A stretch of DNA of 64,000 bases from Endozoicomonas gorgoniicola (lineage in GTDB: Bacteria > Pseudomonadota > Gammaproteobacteria > Pseudomonadales > Endozoicomonadaceae). Positions 1 through 8,261 of this stretch are shown here, piece by piece. A model generated the notes under the pieces. It ran no database searches. It saw nothing but the letters and a program-made list of their open reading frames with translations, and was not told the DNA's origin. The stretch is taken from NCBI RefSeq assembly GCF_025562715.2, contig NZ_JAPFCC010000001.1, positions 5,914,001-5,978,000 of the forward strand, written 5' to 3'. Numbering within the stretch: position 1 is the stretch's first letter; the number at the start of each line of letters is the position of its first letter. The position numbers and the translations under genes are program-made.

Positions 1-2473
1 AGCCGTTGTCTTTAAGGGCCTGTACCAGGCTTTTCATTTCCTCCTGGTCTCTAATATGATTGACGCCTTTGTTGAAGCTAATGAAATTGTTGTTTTCGTC
101 GGTAGTGGTTATTCGTTCGGGCAGGTAGATGTCAGCTGGGTAGTTTAACGCTTCGTTGGAAGCCAGGGAGTGAGCGTCATGATTATGATGTACGGCAGGA
201 TTGTCATCAGGTCGGCTCAGTGCTTCATTCATCAGTTCAACAAGCTCTATGGCTCTGGGGTTCACATTGCCCATGTCCGGGTGTTCCCTGGGAATTCTTA
301 TTAAATAACCTGAAATGCCCTCAACCTCTATCCATTTTTTTTCCACAAACGGCCAGTATTTTTCCAGAACATGTAATGTGGGTAACTGAGGGTTTAATAG
401 TATGAGTTTATTGATGGCCGCCCTGTCCAGTGCGGGTGTTTTTTTATCCTCCACTGGAGGATGTGGAAGAAAGACGGTTTCCATAAAAAAATCATCTATT
501 CCTGTCTGAAGTGCCTCAAGGCTTGTCTCCTGAGCCCTGGTGGGGTTAGCCGTTTGCTCAAGCTGCTTTATTCGCTTTCTTGCATACAGGTCGGTTATCA
601 GGGGTAAGGGCAGTTTGTCGTGATGTGCCAGATCAAGCTTTTCACGTTTAAAGCTGATAAAAAGCGGGTCAAGATCGGCAGTCATAATGCGACCATTGTT
701 GTCTGTAATGACCTGAACTCTGGCCAGTTCTTCCGGTTTTTTACGGTAAACATCCCAGTTTTCTCCAGCATAGGGGCGAATCAGCACAAAGGTGATTTGT
801 GTTCCATTCTCCTGAGTTTCTGTCATTTCAACTTCAAGGGGTGTGCCGTCTTCTGCCTGTTGGGTGATCTCAACGGTCAGGTGCTGGTTGCTGAGTAAAT
901 CGTTCACTTCGCTGTCGGTTAATGTATAGGCGGTTAATCCGATTAGTCCCGTTGTTAAATCTTTCAGCAGACTGGTTCTGAGTTCTTCCTGGAAAAACCG
1001 ACACTTATTATTGTCTTTCGACAAAGAAGGGGTGGCTGGGATCAACGAATGAATAACCTTTAAATCAGATGTTTTGCGTTTTTGTTTGAAATCCTTTGTT
1101 GACTTGTTTTTATTTTCAATATGCTTTTTTGCTCCAGTCGCAACATGTCGGTTTCCGAACACTATAAAATGTTTACCTGAGGCTTTTGCCAGATTTTTCA
1201 GATAAATTTTGGGAACGCCGGTCTCAGCTTTATTGGCAGGCATGTGGACGTGATACTCATCGAATGCTCTGACGATCTTGATGAGCAATAATACTTTTTT
1301 CACCTGGGCCTGAAAGCTCTTAACGGCTTGCCCGGATGTATCAGATACCCCGTTGACCGTTATCTCACTATTGAATTTGTGTATGCGATCCTGAATATCA
1401 GGGAGTTGAAGTGGTTGTTTTTTTATTTCAGGATGCTTTGTTGAATGAAGCAGGGCGTTGATCTTACATTGAATGCCAAATGATCGACGATCAGTGGCAA
1501 TCTGGCGAGCAAGATAGTAAAGGTAATTGACGGGGTAAAAAATGGGAAACCCTTCGACTTCTGTATTGATGGTCGCAATGGCGATGCGAAAGCACGGAGA
1601 CTTTTCATCAGAATGGCACGGGTTACATGGCTGTCTGATCAGGCGATACCTGAAAGGGGAGTCGTAGTCTCTGCCCGGAAGGCTGGCTTGCAGGTTGTCT
1701 GGCAAGGATGGATTGTCTGGCAAGGATGGATTGTCTGGATATACGCCCTTGTCAGATGGAGGGGGGGATGGAAGGTTGGATGAAGAGCTGGCCGGTTTCA
1801 GGGTTGTTAAAAACGCAAGGTTATCTATTAATGATCTTTGCCAGCCAGGTGTTTCCTGAGTAAGCCCGGGCGTGACGCCATAGTAGGCGTCATCGGCAAA
1901 GATCAGGACAATGGCATTTTCTGTGCTGGCGTAATGGGCGGTTGAATTCAGGCTGATCTCTGTAAAGGACAAGTCTGTGTTGATTAGCAGGTGGGGATGG
2001 TCTGTGAGTGTGGAACTCAGGTTGATCAGGATAATCGGACGATTAAGAACATAGACAATAAAAGGCATCAGCATCAACTCTCCCCATTCGCCATTTCGTC
2101 GCAATCGCCCATCCAGGTAAAAATTGGCAAGGTCGTGCATGCTTGAGTGTATGGGGGTACGCCTGAGGGCGTTGTCAAGCAGATCAAACACCAGAGGGGT
2201 TGGGGTTTGGAAAAAGTGGGCAAGAAAATGGTGAAGGGTTTCCCTGAGCGCTTGTGAACTCTGGCCGGTCTGGCCTGCAATAGCATCGTAAAGACAGTTG
2301 CCATCGTGTCTGCTCTTAATCAGCTTAAGACCCATTTGCTCAAGTTTATGCCGGGTTTGCACTGGCAGGGCAGCCAGTGATTTTGTGGGAGTGAGCAGAA
2401 CGAGGCTCAGTATGCATAAGAGTGCAAAATGTATACAGTCCTTTGTTCCTGGTTTATTAAGGTTGAATCTCAT
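1..2473 (-). CDS. Secreted OTU-like / ExoY-EF-type nucleotidyl cyclase fusion protein (C-terminus outside window)
   Basis: An open frame of 824 codons runs from ATG at 2473 off the left edge. Residues 1-35 form a signal peptide (hydrophobic core about 15-28, SLAA cleavage region). Residues about 48-203 look like an OTU cysteine-protease domain: DGNCLYDAIA holds the candidate nucleophile Cys60. The usual His in the last strand (HY motif) reads AYYG near 197-199, so activity is doubtful. A Pro-rich linker (about 228-262) has a repeated LPDNPS unit. The second half resembles the edema factor/CyaA/ExoY cyclase domain. STKDFKQKRKTSD (458-470) matches the TKG..K.K.SD loop with two Lys kept, as in ExoY. 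MTADLDPLF (598-605) supplies the metal-binding pair Asp600/Asp602. AVHHNHDAH (760-768) sits where VNHGTEQ is expected, but the HGTEQ part is changed. These cyclases act inside host cells after an activator binds; delivery and activity here are inferred. Confidence 0.72.
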   Translation of the reverse strand, partial: MRFNLNKPGTKDCIHFALLCILSLVLLTPTKSLAALPVQTRHKLEQMGLKLIKSRHDGNCLYDAIAGQTGQSSQALRETLHHFLAHFFQTPTPLVFDLLDNALRRTPIHSSMHDLANFYLDGRLRRNGEWGELMLMPFIVYVLNRPIILINLSSTLTDHPHLLINTDLSFTEISLNSTAHYASTENAIVLIFADDAYYGVTPGLTQETPGWQRSLIDNLAFLTTLKPASSSSNLPSPPPSDKGVYPDNPSLPDNPSLPDNLQASLPGRDYDSPFRYRLIRQPCNPCHSDEKSPCFRIAIATINTEVEGFPIFYPVNYLYYLARQIATDRRSFGIQCKINALLHSTKHPEIKKQPLQLPDIQDRIHKFNSEITVNGVSDTSGQAVKSFQAQVKKVLLLIKIVRAFDEYHVHMPANKAETGVPKIYLKNLAKASGKHFIVFGNRHVATGAKKHIENKNKSTKDFKQKRKTSDLKVIHSLIPATPSLSKDNNKCRFFQEELRTSLLKDLTTGLIGLTAYTLTDSEVNDLLSNQHLTVEITQQAEDGTPLEVEMTETQENGTQITFVLIRPYAGENWDVYRKKPEELARVQVITDNNGRIMTADLDPLFISFKREKLDLAHHDKLPLPLITDLYARKRIKQLEQTANPTRAQETSLEALQTGIDDFFMETVFLPHPPVEDKKTPALDRAAINKLILLNPQLPTLHVLEKYWPFVEKKWIEVEGISGYLIRIPREHPDMGNVNPRAIELVELMNEALSRPDDNPAVHHNHDAHSLASNEALNYPADIYLPERITTTDENNNFISFNKGVNHIRDQEEMKSLVQALKDNG
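1697..1740. repeat. 18-bp tandem repeat in the linker of the fusion gene
   Basis: The unit ttgtctggcaaggatgga occurs twice in direct tandem, followed by a partial third copy. In frame it encodes the repeated LPDNPS motif between the OTU-like and cyclase-like domains, so copy number can change linker length without a frameshift. Confidence 0.75.
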
Positions 2474-2623
2474 AAAAGCAGTAGTAATTAATAATGGTTT
2501 TTTCCTTTGGGGGAAAAGTAGATCAAATTACTTTGTATCGCAGGAATTTGTACTGGTAATGGTTGCTGGCATGGAGTGACCGGCTCTGCGGCCTCTGGAG
2601 TGCTTTAGCCTGAGAGGCCTGAT

Positions 2624-2653
2624 TTGGATAATTGCCTGTCATAGTGTTAGAAT
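2624..2653 (+). promoter_or_regulatory. Candidate sigma70 promoter of rpsO
   Basis: TTGGAT (2624-2629) and TAGAAT (2648-2653) are separated by 18 bp and lie about 110 bp upstream of rpsO, just before a strong hairpin. Prediction by eye only. Confidence 0.4.
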
Positions 2654-2668
2654 GCAGCGCTTAATTTT

Positions 2669-2693
2669 GCCAGTGCTTTGAATAAGCGCTGGC
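2669..2693 (+). promoter_or_regulatory. rpsO leader hairpin
   Basis: GCCAGTGCTT (2669-2678) pairs with AAGCGCTGGC (2684-2693) over 10 bp (one G-U) around a 5-nt loop. It lies in the presumed 5' UTR of rpsO. S15 is known to repress its own mRNA through leader structure in several bacteria; that role here is inferred. Confidence 0.5.
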
Positions 2694-2764
2694 AGCAAGG
2701 TCGGCTGTAAATATGCACGGTCGTACCCGATTTATGTTTATGCATATTCAATGGAGACTTTATC

Positions 2765-3034
2765 ATGGCTTTGACTGTTGAAAAGAAAGCTGAAATCATC
2801 AAGGAATTCGGTCGCTCTGAAGGTGACAGCGGCTGCCCTGAAGTTCAGGTAGCTCTGCTGACTGCAAACATCGAAGGTCTGCAGTCTCACTTCAAGGCTA
2901 ACCACAAGGATCACCACTCCCGTCGCGGCCTGATCCGCATGGTAAACCAGCGTCGCAGCATGCTGGACTACCTGAAGCGTAAGGACGTTGAGCGCTACCG
3001 CAGCCTGATCGAACGTCTGGGTCTGCGTCGCTAA
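2765..3034 (+). CDS. rpsO: 30S ribosomal protein S15
   Basis: 89 residues, the usual S15 length. S15 binds the central domain of 16S rRNA (helices 20-22) early in small-subunit assembly and contacts 23S rRNA in a bridge. The family signature is clear in HHSRRGLIRMVNQRRSMLDYL (about 46-66, conserved HHS and RR) and in the C-terminal RYRSLIERLGLRR. Start chosen at ATG 2765, with a GGAGA ribosome site 7-8 nt upstream. It is followed after 392 nt by pnp on the same strand, the standard rpsO-pnp order, with several hairpins in the gap that could separate or process the two messages. Confidence 0.98.
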   Translation: MALTVEKKAEIIKEFGRSEGDSGCPEVQVALLTANIEGLQSHFKANHKDHHSRRGLIRMVNQRRSMLDYLKRKDVERYRSLIERLGLRR

Positions 3035-3054
3035 TAGCCTTCGGGATTGGCACG

Positions 3055-3076
3055 GGTGGTTTCTGTTGAAACCACC
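3055..3076 (+). terminator. Hairpin after rpsO (attenuator or weak terminator)
   Basis: GGTGGTTTC (3055-3063) and GAAACCACC (3068-3076) form a perfect 9-bp stem with a TGTT loop 20 nt after the rpsO stop. No T-run follows, so partial read-through into pnp is likely. Confidence 0.5.
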
Positions 3077-3177
3077 GGCAGAACAGGAAGGCTTTGCTGT
3101 AGCACAGGCTCCGCAAGGCTTCCGCAGTCAGAGCACCGCTAGCTTCCATTGTGTGGCTGGCGGTGTTTTGTATTGAG

Positions 3178-3229
3178 CAGACACTGGAATTTAGAGTGTC
3201 TGTATGAAAAAAGAGCCAGTAGTGGCTCT
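3178..3229 (+). promoter_or_regulatory. Paired hairpins in the pnp leader
   Basis: Two stems lie in series: CAGACACT/AGTGTCTG (3178-3185 with 3195-3202) and AGAGCCA/TGGCTCT (3212-3218 with 3223-3229, GTAG loop). In E. coli the pnp leader folds into a hairpin cut by RNase III, which lets PNPase repress itself. These stems are in the right place for such a site; function is inferred. Confidence 0.45.
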
Positions 3230-3306
3230 CTATCCAGCCCTGACCTTATTTTGCTGTCAAATCGGGGTGCAATTCCAAGTCTCTCTGGTGCTTTTTCAGG
3301 CAGAAA

Positions 3307-3341
3307 GTTTCAGACGAAGGTTTCAGACGAAGGTTTCAGAC
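3307..3341. repeat. 13-bp tandem repeat upstream of pnp
   Basis: The unit GTTTCAGACGAAG is present twice, with a partial third copy (GTTTCAGAC). It is non-coding, in the pnp 5' UTR, 85-120 bp before the start codon. No function recognised. Confidence 0.8.
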
Positions 3342-3426
3342 AGAAAGTGCAAACCAGAAGGTTTTGAATTGCATCCGTGTCTCGTGACAGCCACAGATGG
3401 TTGGGGTTTTACTAAAGGAAAACGTT

Positions 3427-5547
3427 GTGACTCAAGAAAACGTTGTGACTCCGGTAACCAGGACTTTTACATTTGGTGACCAGACCATCACTCTGGAAAC
3501 AGGTCGCGTTGCCCGTCAGGCATCGGGTGCAGTTCTGGCAACCATGGGTGATACAGCCGTTCTGGCAACGGTGGTTGGCTCTAAAGAAGCGAAACCAGGA
3601 CAGGACTTTTTCCCTCTGTCCGTCCACTATCAGGAAAAAACCTACGCTGCGGGCAAAATCCCCGGCGGTTTCCTGAAACGTGAAAGCCGTCCCAGCGAAA
3701 AAGAAACCCTGACTTCCCGCCTGATCGACCGTCCTATCCGCCCTCTGTTCCCTAAAGGCTTCATGAATGAAGTTCAGGTGGTTCTGACCGTTGTGTCTGT
3801 CGACAAGAAAAACGATCCGGATATTCTGGCGATGGTGGCCTGCTCTGCTGCCCTGGCTATTTCCGGTATTCCTTTCCAGGGGCCTATTGGTGGTGCGCGT
3901 GTCGGCTTTAACGAAGAGAAGGGCTACCTGCTGAACCCAAGCTATGCCGAGCTGGAAACGTCCGAGCTGGACATGGTGGTAGCAGGTACCAAAGACGCCG
4001 TATTGATGGTTGAGTCTGAAGCGCAAGAGCTGACTGAAGACGAAATGCTGGGCGCGGTGCTGTTTGCACACCAGGAATACCAGTCTGTTATCTCTGCCGT
4101 TGAAGCGTTTGCGGCTGAAGTCGGCAAGCCTGTCTGGGACTGGGCTGCTGCTGCTGAAAACGTAGAACTGAAAGAGAAGATGTCTGCGTTCGAAGGCAAG
4201 ATGCGTGAAGCTTACCAGATCACCATCAAGCAGGATCGTTATGCTGCGGTGGGTGTACTGAAGCAGGAAGTGCTGGAATCTCTGGCCGGTGAAGAAGAAG
4301 GTCAGTTCGACGCGTCTGATGTTGAGAAGGCATTCTCCAGTCTGGAAAAATCCGTAGTACGCGGCAATATTATCAATGGTATGCCTCGTATCGACGGTCG
4401 TGACACCAAAACCGTTCGTCCGATCAACGTAGAAATCGGTGTTCTGCCAAAGACTCACGGTTCTGCGCTGTTTACCCGTGGTGAAACCCAGGCTCTGGTC
4501 ACTACGACTCTGGGTACTGCCCGTGACGCACAGATTATCGATAGTCTGGAAGGTGAAACCAAAGATCCGTTCATGCTGCACTACAACTTCCCTGCTTACT
4601 CTGTCGGTGAGTGTGGTCGTATGGGTGCGCCGGGTCGTCGTGAAATTGGTCACGGTCGTCTGGCTCGTCGCGGTGTTCAGGCCATGCTGCCGACTCAGGA
4701 CGAGTTCCCATACACCGTTCGTGTGGTCTCTGAAATCACTGAATCCAACGGTTCAAGCTCCATGGCTTCCGTGTGTGGTTCTTCCCTGGCGCTGATGGAT
4801 GCGGGTGTGCCTCTGAAAGCACCAGTGGCCGGTATTGCTATGGGTCTGGTGAAAGAAGGTGACCAGTTTGCAGTCCTGACCGACATTCTGGGTGATGAAG
4901 ACCACCTGGGTGATATGGACTTTAAAGTAGCCGGTACTTCCGAAGGTATTACTGCTTTGCAGATGGATATCAAGATTGCCGGTATCACCGAAGAGATCAT
5001 GGAAATCGCCCTGGATCAGGCGATGGACGCGCGTCTGCACATTCTGGACGAAATGAATAAGGTGATCAGCGAGAGCCGTTCCGAGCTGAACGAAAACGCG
5101 CCGATGACCATGTCCCTGAAGATCGACACCGACAAGATTCGTGATGTTATCGGTAAAGGTGGTGCGACCATCCGTTCTATCTGTGAAGACACTGGTGCTT
5201 CTGTTGATATCGACGACAGTGGTATGGTGAAAATCTTTGCTGATGATAAGGAAAAGGCTCAGGCTGCTTACGACCGTGTTTACGGTATTACTGCTGACGC
5301 TGAGGTTGGTCAGATCTACACCGGTGAAGTTACCCGTATCGTAGACTTTGGTGCGTTTGTGAGTGTTCTGCCGGGTCGTGACGGCTTGGTGCACATTTCT
5401 CAAATCGCTGATGAGCGCGTAGAGAAAGTGTCTGACTACCTGCAAATGGGTCAGCAGGTTGAAGTGGTTGTACTGGACATTGACTCCCGTGGCCGTATCA
5501 AGCTGAGCATCAAAGAAGTTGCCCGCGCTAAGGAACAGGCGTCTTAA
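3427..5547 (+). CDS. pnp: Polyribonucleotide nucleotidyltransferase (PNPase)
   Basis: PNPase degrades RNA 3' to 5' using phosphate, releasing NDPs; it works alone or in the degradosome. Two RNase PH-like cores are visible: TRTFTFGDQTITLETGRVAR at the N-terminus and the second core around HGSALFTRGETQAL and VCGSSLALMDAG. A KH domain follows (IRDVIGKGGATIR), then an S1 domain (GQIYTGEVTRIVDFGAFV). Start: an ATG at 3397 is in frame, but GTG 3427 has an AAAGGA site 7-8 nt upstream and gives the usual N-terminus, so I use 3427 (706 aa). The start region is duplicated: aacgttgtgactc occurs twice (3421 and 3439), giving a second in-frame GTG. A strong bidirectional terminator follows. Confidence 0.97.
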   Translation: MTQENVVTPVTRTFTFGDQTITLETGRVARQASGAVLATMGDTAVLATVVGSKEAKPGQDFFPLSVHYQEKTYAAGKIPGGFLKRESRPSEKETLTSRLIDRPIRPLFPKGFMNEVQVVLTVVSVDKKNDPDILAMVACSAALAISGIPFQGPIGGARVGFNEEKGYLLNPSYAELETSELDMVVAGTKDAVLMVESEAQELTEDEMLGAVLFAHQEYQSVISAVEAFAAEVGKPVWDWAAAAENVELKEKMSAFEGKMREAYQITIKQDRYAAVGVLKQEVLESLAGEEEGQFDASDVEKAFSSLEKSVVRGNIINGMPRIDGRDTKTVRPINVEIGVLPKTHGSALFTRGETQALVTTTLGTARDAQIIDSLEGETKDPFMLHYNFPAYSVGECGRMGAPGRREIGHGRLARRGVQAMLPTQDEFPYTVRVVSEITESNGSSSMASVCGSSLALMDAGVPLKAPVAGIAMGLVKEGDQFAVLTDILGDEDHLGDMDFKVAGTSEGITALQMDIKIAGITEEIMEIALDQAMDARLHILDEMNKVISESRSELNENAPMTMSLKIDTDKIRDVIGKGGATIRSICEDTGASVDIDDSGMVKIFADDKEKAQAAYDRVYGITADAEVGQIYTGEVTRIVDFGAFVSVLPGRDGLVHISQIADERVEKVSDYLQMGQQVEVVVLDIDSRGRIKLSIKEVARAKEQAS

Positions 5548-5594
5548 GGGAGCTTAAATAGATCGCTGTCCGCTGATGGTTTTATGAACAGACA

Positions 5595-5626
5595 AAAAAC
5601 CCTGAATTTCTTCAGGGTTTTTTTTG
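5595..5626. terminator. Bidirectional Rho-independent terminator between pnp and nagE
   Basis: AACCCTGAA and TTCAGGGTT form a stem around TTTC, flanked by an A-run on the left and eight T on the right. It therefore works for pnp (plus) and for nagE (minus, ends at 5637). Confidence 0.9.
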
Positions 5627-5636
5627 TTTCTATTGA

Positions 5637-7013
5637 TCAACTCAGTCGCTGGTTGATCTCGCCGGCAATAATCTCGGCCTGTGGTCCGAGAATAACTTGC
5701 AGGCTACTGCTGCTCAGGCGAACAACACCTTTCGCGCCCAGTGCTTTCAGACCGGCTTCGTCAACATTGTTGGAGTCTTTCAGCGTCAGTCGCAGACGGG
5801 TAATGCAGGCACCGACTTCTTTCAGGTTTTCCTGTCCACCCAGCAGGGCGATGTAGCGTTCAGCTCGTCCGGACTGTTCCATTTCAACGGTTTCTACTAC
5901 TACTTCTTCATCCTCACGACCTGGTGTTTTCAGATTGAAAGCTTTGATGCCAAAGTAGAAGGCGCAGAAGTAGATAGCGGCAAAGGCCAGGCCGATCATG
6001 ATCAGGGTGACAGGGTTAGTGGCCAGTCCCCAGTTCAGCAGCAAGTCAAACGCACCCGCCGAGAAGCCAAAGCCGTGCAGTACGCCCAGGCTGTTAGTGA
6101 CGACCAGAGACAGGCCGGTCAGTACGGCGTGTACCGCGTAAAGGGCTGGAGCCAGGAACACGAACATAAATTCGAGTGGCTCGGTGACGCCGGTCAGAAA
6201 CGCTGTCAGGGCAACAGAGAACAGAACGCCACCGACTTTTGCACGGTTTTCTTTATGTGCGGTCAGGTACATGGCAAATGCAGCGGCTGGCAAGCCAAAC
6301 ATCATGACCGGGTAGAAACCTGCCATGAACACGCCCGCAGTCGGGTCGCCAGCAAAGAAGCGGGGCAGGTCGCCATTGACAATTTCGCCGGCGGCGTTGG
6401 TGAATTCACCCAGACCAAACCAGAACACAGAGTTCACAACATGGTGCAGGCCAACAGGGATCAGGCCACGGTTAAGAACACCGTAAAAGAACTGACCAAC
6501 AGGGCCGGATTCTGATACGGCCAGTGCAAACGAGTTAATTCCGCTCTGAATGGAAGGCCAGATGTAACCCGCAAGAACGGAAACAGCCAGTGCGATCAGA
6601 CCTGTCATGATCGGCACCAGTCGTTTACCTCCGAAGAATGCCAGGTAGGAAGGCATTTCGGTGGCGTGGAATTTATTGTAGCTGTGTCCGGCAATAATGC
6701 CGGCAATAATGCCGCCGAAGAAAGACATGTCGATACTTTCATCGATAGTTTTGGCAGCGGCCGTCAGAACAAAGTAGCCAACAGCACCCGCCAGAACGGC
6801 GGAGCCAGCGTCGTCTTTAGCAAGCCCACAGGCGATACCCATGGCAAACAGAAGTGGCAGGTGGCTGAAAATAGCGTTACCGGCTTCTGCCATAAAGGCG
6901 ATGTTGAGCAGGTCAGGCTGTCCGAGGCGTAGCAGCATGGCAGCAACAGGCAGGGTGGCAATGGGCAGCATGAGCGCCTTGCCTAACCGCTGCATGTAGT
7001 TGAGGATATTCAT
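5637..7013 (-). CDS. nagE: PTS N-acetylglucosamine transporter, EIICB
   Basis: Membrane permease that imports GlcNAc and phosphorylates it at C6. The EIIC part (about 1-360) opens with MNILNYMQRLGKALMLPIA, close to E. coli NagE, and has many hydrophobic segments; GVTEPLEFMF is the glucose-family EIIC motif. The EIIB part (about 385-458) contains the phospho-Cys in GACITRLRL. No EIIA domain follows, unlike the 648-aa E. coli NagE, so phosphate must come from a separate EIIA (Crr type). An earlier in-frame ATG at 7064 would add 17 residues; I chose 7013 because it matches the family N-terminus. Divergent from nagBAC with NagC-like boxes between. Confidence 0.92.
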   Translation of the reverse strand: MNILNYMQRLGKALMLPIATLPVAAMLLRLGQPDLLNIAFMAEAGNAIFSHLPLLFAMGIACGLAKDDAGSAVLAGAVGYFVLTAAAKTIDESIDMSFFGGIIAGIIAGHSYNKFHATEMPSYLAFFGGKRLVPIMTGLIALAVSVLAGYIWPSIQSGINSFALAVSESGPVGQFFYGVLNRGLIPVGLHHVVNSVFWFGLGEFTNAAGEIVNGDLPRFFAGDPTAGVFMAGFYPVMMFGLPAAAFAMYLTAHKENRAKVGGVLFSVALTAFLTGVTEPLEFMFVFLAPALYAVHAVLTGLSLVVTNSLGVLHGFGFSAGAFDLLLNWGLATNPVTLIMIGLAFAAIYFCAFYFGIKAFNLKTPGREDEEVVVETVEMEQSGRAERYIALLGGQENLKEVGACITRLRLTLKDSNNVDEAGLKALGAKGVVRLSSSSLQVILGPQAEIIAGEINQRLS

Positions 7014-7070
7014 GTGGATGTCTCTGTGTTGGTTTTTTTCAGCGTGAGGATTAAGGTTGATCATAAGGAT

Positions 7071-7091
7071 ATATTTTACAATGTAAATTAA
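7071..7091. promoter_or_regulatory. NagC-box-like operator near nagE
   Basis: ATTTTAC-AAT-GTAAATT (7073-7089) is an imperfect palindrome (one mismatch) in an A/T-rich frame, 58 nt before the nagE start. It resembles the TTATTTT..AAAATAA form of NagC/Mlc sites. Confidence 0.5.
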
Positions 7092-7138
7092 TCCTTACCT
7101 TTTTCTTTTGGGGGTTTTGATTTATATCAACTTGGGGT

Positions 7139-7190
7139 CGCTTTTCGCTTTTCGCTGTCCGCTGCCCGTATCCCGAATCCCGAATCCTGT
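7139..7190. repeat. Degenerate short-unit repeat array 1 (nag intergenic)
   Basis: The stretch contains cgcttttcgcttttcgctgt and then cccgaatcccgaatcc, i.e. 7-bp units (cttttcg, cccgaat) each repeated. Read on the minus strand it resembles the gaaagcg units of the array at 7333-7395, in inverted orientation. Confidence 0.65.
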
Positions 7191-7233
7191 GTCTCATATG
7201 GTTGCTTTGCGGTAGGTGAAGGTTTGTTTTTTA

Positions 7234-7258
7234 AATTATTTTTCATTGAAAAATAATT
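7234..7258. promoter_or_regulatory. NagC-box-like operator upstream of nagB
   Basis: AATTATTTTTC-ATT-GAAAAATAATT is a perfect 11-bp inverted repeat with a 3-bp centre. Composition and spacing fit NagC/Mlc operators. With the site at 7071-7091 it gives two operators about 165 bp apart between divergent nagE and nagB, as in the E. coli looping arrangement. Confidence 0.6.
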
Positions 7259-7332
7259 ATTCTTGCTGCATCCTTTGTCTGGCTCTTTTTTTAACTAAGG
7301 GTGGCAGCAAACAGAAATATACCCTGCTTTTA

Positions 7333-7395
7333 GCTACGGGCTACGGGCTACGGGCTACGGGCTACGGAGTTCGGAAAGCGGAAAGCGGAAAGCGG
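7333..7395. repeat. Heptamer tandem arrays just before nagB
   Basis: gctacgg is repeated five times (7333-7367), followed after gagtt by three copies of a ggaaagc-type 7-mer (7372-7395). The arrays lie between the putative operator and the nagB start at 7440, so they are probably in the leader. Confidence 0.85.
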
Positions 7396-7439
7396 TATAT
7401 TCCAGCCCCCCCTCAACCTTCACGGCAAGAGAAACGCTT

Positions 7440-8261
7440 ATGCGCCTTATTCCTTTGCAGACATCCGAAGAAACGGCCCACTGGACAGCAAGATATATTG
7501 TCAACCGTATCAATAAGTTCAACCCAACCAGAGAGAGGCCTTTCGTACTGGGCTTGCCAACGGGTGGGACTCCGGTTGCAACCTATAAGGAGCTTATTCG
7601 ACTTTACAGTAAGGGTGAGGTCAGCTTTAAACATGTTGTCACTTTCAACATGGATGAGTACGTTGGACTGCCTGCCGGCCATCCGGAAAGCTACCGTCAG
7701 TTTATGGAAGAACAGTTGTTCAGCCATATTGACCTGCCCGCTGAAAATGTTCATTTTCTTAACGGCAACGCCGAGAATCTGGAACTTGAGTGTCAGTCTT
7801 ATGAAGAAGCCATTCTGTCCTATGGTGGCATTGAACTGTTCCTTGGTGGTGTAGGCCGGGATGGACATATTGCATTCAATGAGCCGGGCTCATCACTGTC
7901 ATCCCGCTCTCGTATCAAAACACTGACGGAAGACACCCGTCGTGCTAATGCCCGCTTCTTTGATGGTGATATCAGTCAGGTGCCAAAGCTGGCTTTGACC
8001 ATGGGGGTTGCTACCTTGCTGGATGCCAGAGAGGTGATCATTCTGGCCACTGGCGCGGATAAGAGTCGTGCTGTTGAGGCGGCCGTTGAGGGTTCTGTTA
8101 ACCATCTCTGGACAGTCTCTGCCATGCAGCTTCACCCGAAATCCATAATGGTCTGTGACGACGCTGCCACCATGGAGCTGAAGGTTAAAACGCTTCGTTA
8201 TTTCCAGGATATTGAAGCGGTAAACATCAAGGAAGTCAGTCGTCATGTTCATACCCGGTAA
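7440..8261 (+). CDS. nagB: Glucosamine-6-phosphate deaminase
   Basis: Converts GlcN-6-P to fructose-6-P and ammonia, the last step linking GlcNAc to glycolysis. 273 residues (E. coli 266). The N-terminus MRLIPLQTSEETAHWTARYI and the motifs LGLPTGGTP (about 39-47), FNMDEYVGLP (catalytic-base Asp region), GGVGRDGHIAFNEPGSS and HLWTVSAMQLHP are family signatures. The ribosome site is weak (AAGAG about 9 nt upstream). The stop overlaps the nagA start by 17 nt, implying translational coupling. Confidence 0.96.
   Translation: MRLIPLQTSEETAHWTARYIVNRINKFNPTRERPFVLGLPTGGTPVATYKELIRLYSKGEVSFKHVVTFNMDEYVGLPAGHPESYRQFMEEQLFSHIDLPAENVHFLNGNAENLELECQSYEEAILSYGGIELFLGGVGRDGHIAFNEPGSSLSSRSRIKTLTEDTRRANARFFDGDISQVPKLALTMGVATLLDAREVIILATGADKSRAVEAAVEGSVNHLWTVSAMQLHPKSIMVCDDAATMELKVKTLRYFQDIEAVNIKEVSRHVHTR

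Noticed and set aside
3412..4653. 413-codon minus-strand frame across pnp
   Set aside because: Antisense to pnp with biased composition and no recognisable domain.
5697..6515. 272-codon plus-strand frame inside nagE
   Set aside because: Antisense to the EIICB coding region; Gln/Val-rich and featureless.
7333..7395. CRISPR array
   Set aside because: Units are 7 bp and contiguous without spacers; no cas genes in the window.
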